Position numbers and translations under genes: made by a program. This document shows positions 17,144 to 24,445 of a stretch of DNA of 64,000 nucleotides, one piece after another. This stretch comes from RYN-230 sp963844695 (lineage in GTDB: Bacteria > Actinomycetota > Actinomycetes > Streptosporangiales > Streptosporangiaceae). Below the pieces are notes generated by a model. It saw only the letters and a program-made list of their open reading frames with translations, searched no databases and was not told the origin of the DNA. Location of the stretch: assembly GCA_963844695.1 (NCBI GenBank), contig CAWJPL010000019.1, forward strand, positions 1 through 64,000, read 5' to 3'. Within the stretch, counting starts at the first letter, position 1, and each line of letters begins with the position of its first letter.

Positions 17144-17506
17144 CTACGACACCTGCCGGATGACCTGCACCAGTTCCTCGAGGCCGAGCCCATGCCAGCG
17201 AGCGACCTCGACCAGCTCACGCGCCTTGGCCACCACGGCGCTGCGCTGCGGCGCGGTGCCGGTGACCGTCACGCCACGGCCCCGGCGGAATTCGAGCAGC
17301 CCTTCATCCCGCAGCGCGCGGAAGGCGCGGAGCACCGTGTTGGCGTTGACTCCGAGGACCGCAGCGAAGTCCCGCGCCGGAGGCAGACGCTCACCCGGCC
17401 CAGCCTCACCTGCGGCGATGGCCCCCCGGATGGCCGCGGCCACCTGCTCGTGCAGCGGGACCGGACTCGACAGGTCAACCCGGATGACCGGAGTGGTGCT
17501 ACTCAT
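17144..17506 (-). CDS. GntR-family regulator, YtrA-type
   Basis: A 120-residue regulator. The winged-helix domain (PLHEQVAAAIRGAIAAGEAGPG, LPPARDFAAVLGVNANTVLRAFRAL, EFRRGRGVTV) is followed by only about 45 residues, the short YtrA form that usually regulates ABC or membrane genes. The ATG at 17506 lies about six bases below a perfect-looking -10, so the mRNA is likely leaderless. It is followed by a membrane protein gene in the same operon. The AT-rich region around the start (ATTATGAT..CATTAT) could be its own operator. Confidence 0.88.
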   Translation of the reverse strand: MSSTTPVIRVDLSSPVPLHEQVAAAIRGAIAAGEAGPGERLPPARDFAAVLGVNANTVLRAFRALRDEGLLEFRRGRGVTVTGTAPQRSAVVAKARELVEVARWHGLGLEELVQVIRQVS

Positions 17507-17540
17507 AATGGCATCATAATCGTCACGGTGGTCCTGGCAA
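17506..17540 (-). promoter_or_regulatory. Promoter for leaderless gntR operon
   Basis: On the minus strand, TTGCCA (17535-17540) and TATGAT (17513-17518) are separated by 16 bp. The ATG of gntR starts six bases after the -10, where transcription would begin. No Shine-Dalgarno sequence precedes the ATG. Imperfect half sites ATTATG and CATTAT overlap this region. Confidence 0.7.
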
Positions 17541-17605
17541 GCCCGGCCGCGGGTCACGCCGCTGGCCGGCGGCGGAAGGGCGGCCCGCGGCACCCGGCGC
17601 CAGGG

Positions 17606-18418
17606 TCAGCGCGGCAGGAAGTCGAGCAGCAGCTCGTTGACCTGGCCGGGGGCGTCGAGTTGCATCCAGTGACCGGGTCCGTCCAGGCGCTCGTACCGGA
17701 AGGGGCCGGCGGTGCTCTGGGCGGAGTCGGTCATCTGCACCTCGCTGAGGGCCATGTCGCCGGTGCTCCAGATGCCCATGGCCGGGGCCTGCACGGGTGG
17801 CAGCCGCGGCGGTGGCGCGGCCCAGGCTTCGGGTCGCATATTGGCCCGGTACCAGTTCAGGCCGGGGACGAGCGAGCCGGTGGCTTCCAGGTCGGCGATC
17901 ACCTGGTCGGCGTCAGGGTGGCGCGCCCAGCTGCGGAAGTTAGCCCAGTCGTCCTCCGACAGCCACCGCTCGGCGACGCCCGGGAACAGGAACAGCAGCA
18001 TGTACCACGACATCTGACGCTGCTCGAGCGTGCGCAGGAACGTCGCGGGGTGCCCGACGGCCAGGACGGCCAGGTGGTCCACCTGATCCGGGGCGAACGT
18101 GGCGAGCACCCAGGCCAGGGCGGCACCCCAGTCGTGCCCGACCACATGAGCGCGGCTGACCTGCTCGGCGGCCAGGACGGCCTGGACGTCTCCGGCAAGA
18201 AGAGCGAGCGAGTAGGCCCCGACGGCGTCGGGCTGGCCGGATCTCCCGTATCCGCGCAGGTCAGGGACGATGACCTGAAATCCGGCGGCGGCCAGGGCCG
18301 GCACCTGATGCCGCCACAGCCGGCCGGAGTCGGGGAAGCCGTGCAGCAGCACAACCGGGCGCCCCTGGCCCGTGACCTGATACTCGATGCCGACGCCGTC
18401 AACATCTACCCGGCTCAC
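17606..18418 (-). CDS. Alpha/beta hydrolase, epoxide-hydrolase-like
   Basis: A 270-residue enzyme. The oxyanion HGFPDSGRLW is followed by the nucleophile elbow VVGHDWGAALAW, in which the nucleophile is Asp as in epoxide hydrolases and haloalkane dehalogenases. The cap region holds SWYMLLFLFPGVAE, and the catalytic His is in GPGHWMQLDAPGQ. Epoxide hydrolase is the best guess. The GTG start at 18418 follows GGGGGTAGGCGG, 4 bp after the stop of the PPOX gene, so the two are coupled. Confidence 0.88.
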   Translation of the reverse strand: MSRVDVDGVGIEYQVTGQGRPVVLLHGFPDSGRLWRHQVPALAAAGFQVIVPDLRGYGRSGQPDAVGAYSLALLAGDVQAVLAAEQVSRAHVVGHDWGAALAWVLATFAPDQVDHLAVLAVGHPATFLRTLEQRQMSWYMLLFLFPGVAERWLSEDDWANFRSWARHPDADQVIADLEATGSLVPGLNWYRANMRPEAWAAPPPRLPPVQAPAMGIWSTGDMALSEVQMTDSAQSTAGPFRYERLDGPGHWMQLDAPGQVNELLLDFLPR

Positions 18419-18422
18419 CCGC

Positions 18423-18815
18423 CTACCCCCTTCCGTGGATCTTGTCCGCAGCGATGCTGAGGATGACGCGGACCTGGTCACGGCCGCCGAACCACGGGTA
18501 AGGAGTGCCCAGGTAGCGCTGGGCGAGGGCCTCGATGTGCTCTGCGCCTCCCTCGGTGGTGACCTTGACGACGCGCCCGCGGACCTCGTAGTAGCTATGC
18601 GGGCGGGACGGGTCGGTCACGCACACGGCCACCCGCGGGTCCCGCTCCACGTTCTTGACCTTCTGGAAGCCCTGGACGGTGTTGATGACGACGTGCTCGC
18701 CGTCGGTGTCGGCCCAGGTCTGGGTCATCTGCGGTGCGCCGTCGGGCATCAGGGTAGTGACGAAGCAGAGACTGGGCTGGTGCAGCAGGGAGATGAGGCC
18801 CTCGGGCAGGTTCAC
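18423..18815 (-). CDS. PPOX-class F420-dependent oxidoreductase
   Basis: A 130-residue split-barrel flavin/F420-binding protein when started at GTG 18815 (NLPEGLISLLHQPSLCFV); GGAG precedes it. The open frame continues to 18902, but that part is a low-complexity Gly/Pro/Ser stretch coded by a direct repeat. The core has TTLMPDGAPQMTQTW, VVINTVQGFQKVKNVERDPRVAV and the C-terminal HIEALAQRYLG, typical of actinobacterial TIGR03618-type enzymes. These reduce or bind F420-linked substrates. It is cotranscribed with the epoxide-hydrolase-like gene. Confidence 0.85.
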   Translation of the reverse strand: MNLPEGLISLLHQPSLCFVTTLMPDGAPQMTQTWADTDGEHVVINTVQGFQKVKNVERDPRVAVCVTDPSRPHSYYEVRGRVVKVTTEGGAEHIEALAQRYLGTPYPWFGGRDQVRVILSIAADKIHGRG

Positions 18816-18922
18816 GTCTGATCCGCTCCCGTCTGGTCCGCCGGGGACCGGCGACTCTGGTCCGCCGGGGCCGGCGAATCCCCCGACGAAGCTACTCCCC
18901 ACGATCAGGAAGGAGCCAAGCG

Positions 18923-19345
18923 ATGGGTGAAGTCGCGCTCGTGGTGAGCGACGCCGGCGATGGCCTGCGCGAACGCCTCGACGAGGAGATCAACTCCTTC
19001 AACGCGGCGGTGACCGGCTGGACCGACGGCCGGCTGCTGACCATTTCGGCCCGGGGCCACGGTGGCGACCTGCAGGCCGGGCTGTTCGGGTGGACGTGGG
19101 GTGGATGCGGCTACGTCGATCTGCTGTGGGTGCGCGAGGACTGCCGCGGGTCTGGCCTGGGCACCCGGCTGCTCACCACGGCCGAGGAGGAGATCAGGCG
19201 GCGGGGCTGCGATCAGGTGGCCCTGAGCACGCACTCCTTCCAGGCCCCCGGCTTCTACGCCCGGTTCGGCTACACCGAATGCGGGCGCACCCCCGCCTAC
19301 CCGCGCGGGCACGACCAGATCCACCTGGTGAAGCGGCTCCGCTGA
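18923..19345 (+). CDS. GNAT N-acetyltransferase
   Basis: A 140-residue compact GNAT protein starting at ATG 18923 after AAGGAGCC. The acetyl-CoA loop is VREDCRGSGLGTRLLTTAEEE. GYVDLLWV supplies the beta4 strand, and FQAPGFYARFGYTECG is the typical final motif. Members with this layout acetylate small amines or toxins. It is divergent from the PPOX/hydrolase pair. The 238 bp after it (19346-19583) hold no gene I can support. Confidence 0.88.
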   Translation: MGEVALVVSDAGDGLRERLDEEINSFNAAVTGWTDGRLLTISARGHGGDLQAGLFGWTWGGCGYVDLLWVREDCRGSGLGTRLLTTAEEEIRRRGCDQVALSTHSFQAPGFYARFGYTECGRTPAYPRGHDQIHLVKRLR

Positions 19346-19583
19346 CCAGGCTCCAGCCGGCCCAGGCCACGCAGGAGGGACACCGAAGGCGCCTGTTCGT
19401 CGTGGCCGGCCGGTGAAGGAACGACGTTCGCGGGGTAGGGGGTCCTGGTGGGCTCGGGAGGGGCGGCCGGTCGCGTTTACCGGTCGCAGCACACCGGGGA
19501 CTTCCGCCAGCCAGCGGCGGTGGGAGGTACTGACGACCCGAGATGGTCAGTACCAGCCCGCAGCGATCTAGAGGAGGCAGCGC

Positions 19584-20408
19584 ATGGGGACAGTCACGAC
19601 TACGGACGGCACGGAGATCTTCTACAAGGACTGGGGAAGCGGCCAGCCCATCGTCTTCAGCCACGGCTGGCCGCTGTCGGCCGACGACTGGGACACGCAG
19701 ATGATGTTCTTTCTGCTGCACGGCTACCGGGTCGTCGCCCATGACCGGCGCGGCCACGGGCGGTCCACCCAGACCAGTGACGGCCACGACATGGACCACT
19801 ACGCGGACGACCTGGCCGCGGTGACGGAGCATCTCGATCTCCACGACGCCATCCACGTCGGCCATTCGACTGGTGGCGGCGAGGTGGTGCGCTATCTGGC
19901 CCGGCACGGCGAAAGCCGGGTGGCGAGGGCGGTGCTGATCAGCTCCGTGCCGCCGCTGATGGTGAAGACCGAGGCCAACCCGGGCGGCCTGCCCAAGGAT
20001 GTGTTCGACGGACTCCAGGCCCAGACCGCGGAACATCGCTCAGTTTTCTACCGCGAGCTGGCGTCGGGGCCGTTCTACGGCTTCAACCGCCCAGGGGCGA
20101 AGTCATCGGAGGCGATCATCGAAAACTGGTGGCGCCAGGGCATGATGGGCGGCGCGAAAGCGCACTACGACGGCATCGTGGCCTTCTCGCAGACCGATTT
20201 CACCGAGGACCTCAAGGGGATCTCGGTGCCGGTGCTGGTGATGCACGGCGATGACGATCAGATCGTGCCCTACGCCGACTCGGGGCCCCTGTCGGCCAAG
20301 CTGGTCCAGCACGGGACGCTGAAGACCTACCACGGCTTCCCGCACGGCATGCCCACGACGGAAGCGGCGACCATCAACGCCGACCTGCTGGCCTGGCTGA
20401 AAGAGTAA
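19584..20408 (+). CDS. Alpha/beta hydrolase, cofactor-free haloperoxidase/esterase type
   Basis: A 274-residue enzyme very close in layout to non-haem chloroperoxidases (perhydrolases). The oxyanion HGWPLSADDW is followed by the nucleophile Ser in VGHSTGGGEVVRY, the acid Asp in MHGDDDQIVPY and the His in HGFPHGMPTTEA. Family enzymes act as esterases and, with acetate and peroxide, make peracid that halogenates. The ATG follows GAGGAGGCAGCGC. A strong hairpin at 20443 ends the unit. Confidence 0.93.
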   Translation: MGTVTTTDGTEIFYKDWGSGQPIVFSHGWPLSADDWDTQMMFFLLHGYRVVAHDRRGHGRSTQTSDGHDMDHYADDLAAVTEHLDLHDAIHVGHSTGGGEVVRYLARHGESRVARAVLISSVPPLMVKTEANPGGLPKDVFDGLQAQTAEHRSVFYRELASGPFYGFNRPGAKSSEAIIENWWRQGMMGGAKAHYDGIVAFSQTDFTEDLKGISVPVLVMHGDDDQIVPYADSGPLSAKLVQHGTLKTYHGFPHGMPTTEAATINADLLAWLKE

Positions 20409-20442
20409 GGCCGGCTGATCGGCGGCAGACTGAGGCGTGGGA

Positions 20443-20487
20443 CAGGCCCGGCCGGTGTACGCCGGCCGGGCCTGCGCCGGTGAGTTT
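20443..20487 (+). terminator. Intrinsic terminator-like hairpin
   Basis: CAGGCCCGGCCGG (20443-20455) pairs perfectly with CCGGCCGGGCCTG (20462-20474) around a 6-base loop, 34 bp after the hydrolase stop. A short T-run (TTTT, 20484-20487) follows after a spacer. The stem is strong, but the T-tract is late and short, so it may rely on Rho or on the stem alone. Confidence 0.55.
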
Positions 20488-20513
20488 TGACCGGGCCGGC
20501 CGTCTGTCTGTAC

Positions 20514-20571
20514 ATGACTGTGCTGCTGAAAGGGATCGCGACATGACTGTGCTGATGGAGGGCATCGCGTT
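20514..20571 (+). repeat. 29-bp tandem duplication at the start of the SMP-30 gene
   Basis: The first 29 bases of the gene (20543-20571) are preceded directly by a diverged copy (20514-20542) that shares ATGACTGTGCTG exactly and ATCGCG near its end, about 23 of 29 positions. The upstream copy has its own ATG and would encode the 10-residue peptide MTVLLKGIAT before a TGA that overlaps the real ATG (ATGA). Confidence 0.8.
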
Positions 20572-21370
20572 CGGCGAGTCACCGCGGTGGCACGACGGAA
20601 GGCTCTGGTTCTCGGACTGGGGCGCTCACCAGGTAATTGCGCTCGACCCCGGCGGCGGCCACGAAGTCGTGGTCAGCGTCCCCTCGTTTCCGATGTGCAT
20701 CGACTTCCTGCCCGACGGGCGGCTGCTGGTCGTGGACTCGCCGCGGCGGCGGCTGTTGCGCCGCGAGCCGGACGGCTCGATGGTCACCCACGCCGACCTG
20801 GCCCCCATCTCCGGCAAGCCGTGGAACGACATCGTGGTCGGCGCGGACGGGAACGCCTACGTCAACACCATCGGGTTCGACTTTCCCGGCGGCGAGCCCG
20901 CGCCGGGCAGCATCGCGCTCGCGGCCCCCGGCGGGGCGGTCCGACTGGTCGCCGGAGACCTCGCGTTTCCCAACGGCATGGCGATCACGGCCGACGGTGC
21001 CACGCTGGTCGTCGCCGAGTCCTACGGCAACCGGCTCACGGCCTACGACATCGGCCCGGACGGCGACCTGGGCCACCGGCGGGTGTGGGCCGACACGGGG
21101 GACGACCATCCCGACGGGATCTGTGTCAACGCCGAGGGTGCCATCTGGTACGCCGACGTGGCGAACCGGCACTGCGTGCGGGTACGTGAAGGTGGCGAGG
21201 TGCTCGCGACGGCCGAACTGGACCGCGGCGCCTTCGCCTGCGCCCTGAGTCGTGGCGACGACCCACAGCTCTACGTCGTGGGCCAGGAGTATGGCGGTCC
21301 GCAGGCGGCGGAGCCGACGGGCCAGGTCGTCGTGTTCCCGGCCCCCGCGCCCGGGGCCGGGAAACCCTAG
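20543..21370 (+). CDS. SMP-30/gluconolactonase/LRE-family protein
   Basis: A 275-residue six-bladed beta-propeller. It has the opening GESPRWHDGRLWFSDW, in which the Glu is a metal ligand, and then KPWNDIVVGADGNAYV (Asn ligand), FPNGMAITADG and DHPDGICVNAEGAIWYADV (Asp ligand). Such Ca2+/Zn2+-dependent enzymes hydrolyse sugar lactones or related esters. No signal peptide is present. ATG 20543 is chosen because it gives the family start MEGIAFGESPRW. An upstream 10-codon frame, a duplicated copy of the gene start, overlaps it. It is followed convergently by a methyltransferase gene. Confidence 0.9.
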   Translation: MTVLMEGIAFGESPRWHDGRLWFSDWGAHQVIALDPGGGHEVVVSVPSFPMCIDFLPDGRLLVVDSPRRRLLRREPDGSMVTHADLAPISGKPWNDIVVGADGNAYVNTIGFDFPGGEPAPGSIALAAPGGAVRLVAGDLAFPNGMAITADGATLVVAESYGNRLTAYDIGPDGDLGHRRVWADTGDDHPDGICVNAEGAIWYADVANRHCVRVREGGEVLATAELDRGAFACALSRGDDPQLYVVGQEYGGPQAAEPTGQVVVFPAPAPGAGKP

Positions 21371-21384
21371 CCGCTCTGCTCGGG

Positions 21385-22213
21385 TCAGGCCTTCTGGCCG
21401 ACGCCGCCCCACTGGGTCGAGGGAGCGGCGGCAGCCTCTGGCGAGGTGGGCCGCCATTCGGGTACCCGGACCACTCCGGGCGGCACGAGTTCCAGGTCAG
21501 CGAAGAAACGCGCCACCGTCGGCATAGTCGCGCGGGGTAGCCGGCTGGGCGACGTGCTGGTTGACCCGGCGTGCCATTTCCGCCATGGCCTCGGGCTCGA
21601 TATCCGAGGCGACGTGGGTCAGGACCAGGAAGCTGCCGGAGGGCACAGCGCTCATCAGCCTGTGCACGATCGCGTCCGGATCGTCGTGGTCCTGGATCAT
21701 GTGCAGGACCGAGACCAGGATGACCGCGACGGGCGCGGAGAAATCCAGCGCCGCCGCGGCCTGCTCCAGGACGGCGGAGGTGTCGCGCACGTCGGCGTCG
21801 ACGTAGCTGGTGCTGCCTGGCGGGCTGCCGGCCAGCAGGGCACGGGCGTGGGCCAGGACTATCGGGTCGTTGTCCACGTACACGACCCGGCTCGCCGGGG
21901 CGAGGTCCTGGGCGATCTCGTGCACGCTCCCCGCGGCCGGAAGGCCGGTGCCGATGTCGAGGAACTGGCGCACGCCGGCCTCGCCGGCCAGGTAGCGCAC
22001 CGACCGGGCCAGGAACGCCTGGTTAGCCCGGACCGACGACACCAGGCCTGGGTAGGCGGCCATAGCGTGCTCGGCCGCTACCCGGTCGGCGGCGAAGTTG
22101 TCCTTCCCGCCCCGCCAGTAGTTCTGCATCCTGGCGATATGCGCCACGCCGGTGTCGAGCTCGACCGGCTCGTCCCGGCTGGGAGTAATGGGCCGGAACC
22201 AGCCGCCTGCCAT
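21385..22213 (-). pseudogene. DUF574-type SAM-dependent methyltransferase, 3' frameshift
   Basis: The family pattern is plain: FRPITPSRDEPVE-like start, DTGVAHIARMQNYWRGGKDNF, motif I FLDIGTGLPAAGSVHEIAQ, VVYVDNDPIVLAHARALL and YVDADVRDTSAVL. The frame ends early at a TGA near 21497. The correct C-terminus (VARFFADLELVPPGVVRVPEW to WGGVGQKA and a TGA at 21385) lies in another frame, so one extra or missing base near 21535 is responsible. ATG 22213 follows GGGAGG. This actinobacteria-specific family is often found in many copies per genome, and its substrate is unknown. It may be intact in the organism if the indel is a read error. Confidence 0.8.
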
Positions 22214-22260
22214 GGACGGCACCTCCCGCCGTTGTCAGGTCGCCCGTACGCCAGCCCACA

Positions 22261-22938
22261 CTAGCGCGGCGCGGGAGGCAGCAGGCTCGCCGTCAGGGTC
22301 TCGCGCAGCCATCGCTCGTAGCGCTCGGGCGGCCAGCCCCAGGTGTCGCGGAGCATCTGGTGCACCTCGGGGGACGTGAGCGTCCAGACCACGGCCGCGG
22401 CGTCCGGCTGGGACAGTCCCTCCTGCAGCGGCCCGTGGGCAGCGATCCAGGACACGATCGCGGTCATCGCCTCGCGGCGCTGCCGCAGCTGCAGGTCGGC
22501 GCGCAGGTCCGCGGCCACGGGATCGACGGCTGCCGCGCTGCGCAGGATGTCATCCATCGGGCGGATCCGTTCCAGCTGCTGGGTGATGCCCGCGGCGAAC
22601 ATCGCAAGCTGGCGCCGCTGGTCCCGTTCCGCGCGCATGGCCCGCGGGTCGGCCCGGTCGAGCAGCGCGGACTGGGCGTCGTCGCCGCCGATGACGACGT
22701 CAAGCACCTCTTTGAGCAGGGCGCCCTTGGAGCCGAAGGTGCTGTAGATCGTGTCGGCCGAGACACCTGCCCGGCGCGCGACGGCGGCGATCGTGGTGGC
22801 GGGATAGCCCTGTTCGAGGAACAGTTCACGCGCGCTGTCGACGACGCGCCGCCGGGTTTCACGGGCCTGCGACTCGCGGAGCGGGGAGTGGTAGCCACGT
22901 TGATTTTTGACAGCCGCCTCCTTTCGACCTAGTCTCAC
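22261..22938 (-). CDS. TetR-family regulator
   Basis: A 225-residue regulator. The N-terminal HTH is about residues 25-75 (RRVVDSARELFLEQGYPATT, VARRAGVSADTIYSTFGSKGALL). The C-terminal ligand domain is Arg/Ala-rich and contains a TetR_C-type helix set. It starts GTG 22938. The coding frame contains no better start after AAAGGAGG, so the first 20 residues may be untranslated. The inverted repeat at 22946-22969 is its likely operator. It is divergent from the SnoaL-like gene. Confidence 0.88.
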   Translation of the reverse strand: MRLGRKEAAVKNQRGYHSPLRESQARETRRRVVDSARELFLEQGYPATTIAAVARRAGVSADTIYSTFGSKGALLKEVLDVVIGGDDAQSALLDRADPRAMRAERDQRRQLAMFAAGITQQLERIRPMDDILRSAAAVDPVAADLRADLQLRQRREAMTAIVSWIAAHGPLQEGLSQPDAAAVVWTLTSPEVHQMLRDTWGWPPERYERWLRETLTASLLPPAPR

Positions 22939-22945
22939 TGTATCG

Positions 22946-22969
22946 AATCAAGTCCAACTCGGCTTGATT
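22946..22969. promoter_or_regulatory. Probable TetR operator (inverted repeat)
   Basis: AATCAAG (22946-22952) and CTTGATT (22963-22969) are exact complements separated by 10 bp. They sit immediately upstream of the tetR start and 40 bp from the divergent SnoaL-like gene. This AT-containing stretch stands out in a GC-rich neighbourhood, and its position suits repression of both genes. Confidence 0.65.
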
Positions 22970-23009
22970 AGCCTCAGCCGGTTCACGGACCGGCCTCCGG
23001 GAGGATGCT

Positions 23010-23473
23010 ATGACCACGACCAGCCCGCCTGTCACGGACCGCAGCCAGTCCGCCGCCTACACCGTGATGCGGCGGATCTTCGATGAGGGATTCGCCACCG
23101 GCGACGGCCCGTGGCCGACGAGGTCTGCGGGCCCGACCTCGTGGACCACCAGTTCGGCCTGGCCGGCGCCGGCGCCGAGGCGATCCAGCACCTGAAGGAC
23201 GCGATCGCCGACGTTCACCGGGCCGTGCCGGACATCCGCTTCACGATCGAGGACTCGGTCGAGCAGGGCGACGCCATCTGGGTCCGGGTGCGGGGACGGG
23301 GGACGGCCACGGGCCCGTTCTTCGGGCCGCCGAGCAACCGCCCGGTCAACTTCACCGTGATCGACATCGCCCGCGTCGTCGACGGCCGCCTGGTGGAGCA
23401 CTGGGGGGTGCCGGACCGCTTCGCCATGCTGGCCCAGACCGGCGTGCTGGCCCGCCTGGCACCGGCCTCGTGA
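23010..23473 (+). pseudogene. SnoaL-like (ester cyclase/NTF2-fold) protein, one frameshift
   Basis: The start at ATG 23010 follows GGGAGG and encodes QSAAYTVMRRIFDEGFATGD. The frame then shifts between about 23098 and 23112, and the remainder (VADEVCGPDLVDHQFGLAG to AMLAQTGVLARLAP) reads as a complete SnoaL-like domain ending at 23473. Typical motifs are FTIEDSVEQGDAIWVRVRGRGT and RVVDGRLVEHWGVPDRFAML. These NTF2-fold proteins act as polyketide cyclases or small-molecule hydrolases. It is divergent from the TetR gene and probably its target. The shift could be a sequencing indel. Confidence 0.8.
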
Positions 23474-23500
23474 CGGACCTGGCGCCTGCCGGCCGGGAGA

Positions 23501-23974
23501 TCAGCGGCCAGCGGCGAGATAGGAGCCGAGCTGGTCGAGCAGTCCCTGGCTGCCCTCCTCGCGACCCTCGACGCTGTCCAGGCCGTCGAAGTGGACGCCC
23601 TGCTCGGTGTAGGTGAGCCGGGTCTGGTCGCCGTCACGTTCCAGGGTGATCGTGGTCAGGGACGTGGACAGGTGCCGCCCGTCAACCCACATGTCGTAGG
23701 TGAACACGATCCGCTGCAGGTCGACGATGTCGGTGTAGGTGGACTCGAACCTGGACCGCGGCCCGCCGTGCCACTGGCCATCCTCCATTCCGTGGCCGCC
23801 GACCCGGAACTCGTGCGACTTCTCCTGGATGTCGAACGCCTCGCCGGCGCCGAACCACTGGTCGCGCGCGTCGTTGTCCGACAGCGCGCGCCAGACCCTT
23901 TCGACGGGCGCCGGATAGGTGCGCTCGATGACAAACGTCGCGTGGGTCTGGCTGCGCTCGATCGTGTCGTTCAT
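23501..23974 (-). CDS. SRPBCC/AHSA1-family protein
   Basis: A 157-residue START-fold protein. It opens HATFVIERTYPAPVERVWRALS, with WFGAGEAFDIQEKSHEFRVGG and DGDQTRLTYTEQGVHFDGLD at the end of the sheet. AHSA1-like proteins of this type often follow an ArsR repressor and bind hydrophobic ligands. ATG 23974 has AAGGAG eight bases upstream, inside the end of the arsR gene. The two genes overlap or abut and are translationally coupled. Confidence 0.9.
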   Translation of the reverse strand: MNDTIERSQTHATFVIERTYPAPVERVWRALSDNDARDQWFGAGEAFDIQEKSHEFRVGGHGMEDGQWHGGPRSRFESTYTDIVDLQRIVFTYDMWVDGRHLSTSLTTITLERDGDQTRLTYTEQGVHFDGLDSVEGREEGSQGLLDQLGSYLAAGR

Positions 23975-23979
23975 GCCGT

Positions 23980-24315
23980 TCACTCCTTGGTAGTGGCGGG
24001 ACGGTTGAGGAAAGTGCCGAGCCGGTCCAGGCGGCGTTCCGCGGGCAGCCGCTGCTGGCCAATCCAGTCCCCGGCGCCGTCCAGGGCCCCGGGGGCGAGC
24101 TGGTAGGTGCGGACCCGGCCGGCCTTGGCCGAGGTGACGATCCCGGCCGTCTCCAGGACCCCGAGGTGCTGGACGACAGTCGGGAGCGCCACCGGGAACG
24201 GCTTGGCCAGTTCGCTGACCGATGCCGGACCACGGGACAGCCGCTCGACCATGGCGCGCCGGCTGGCGTCCCCGAGCGCATGGAAGATCTGGTCAAGTCC
24301 CGAATACTTAGGCAC
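23980..24315 (-). CDS. ArsR-family regulator
   Basis: A 111-residue winged-helix repressor. Segments are LDQIFHALGDASRRAMVERLS, VSELAKPFPVALPTVVQHLGVLE (recognition helix) and the wing AGIVTSAKAGRVRTYQL. No metal-binding Cys cluster is visible, so it is not a classical arsenic sensor; it belongs to the ArsR-SRPBCC pair type. The GTG start at 24315 lies inside a perfect 9-bp inverted repeat, so the mRNA is probably leaderless and autorepressed. The divergent neighbour is a flavin oxidoreductase gene. Confidence 0.9.
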   Translation of the reverse strand: MPKYSGLDQIFHALGDASRRAMVERLSRGPASVSELAKPFPVALPTVVQHLGVLETAGIVTSAKAGRVRTYQLAPGALDGAGDWIGQQRLPAERRLDRLGTFLNRPATTKE

Positions 24316-24327
24316 ATACCTAAGTAT
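24304..24327. promoter_or_regulatory. ArsR operator overlapping the arsR start codon
   Basis: ATACTTAGG (24304-24312) and CCTAAGTAT (24319-24327) are perfect complements with a 6-bp spacer. The complement of the arsR GTG (24313-24315) lies in the spacer. A dimeric ArsR protein bound here would block its own transcription start. Confidence 0.75.
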
Positions 24328-24354
24328 CCACGGACGGGCCGCCCTGTCAAGGTC

Positions 24355-24405
24355 AGCCCGGTGACCAGGCCAGCCCGGTGACCAGGCCAGCCCGGTGGCC
24401 GGGCC
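24355..24405. repeat. Three tandem 17-bp repeats between arsR and an FAD oxidoreductase gene
   Basis: AGCCCGGTGACCAGGCC occurs exactly at 24355-24371 and 24372-24388, and with two changes at 24389-24405. The array lies in the 130-bp divergent intergenic region, 40 bp upstream of the oxidoreductase ATG. It could be binding sites for a regulator or a slipped-strand product. Confidence 0.8.
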
Positions 24406-24445
24406 AGCGCGTTGACGGCGGCACCGCTGCTGGCGAGGATGTCTC

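Noticed and set aside
20514..20545. Attenuator peptide MTVLLKGIAT.
   Set aside because: It has no run of regulatory codons and no alternative stem-loops. It is explained by duplication of the gene start.
24355..24405. Possible CRISPR-like repeats.
   Set aside because: The three 17-bp units abut with no spacers and there are no cas genes.
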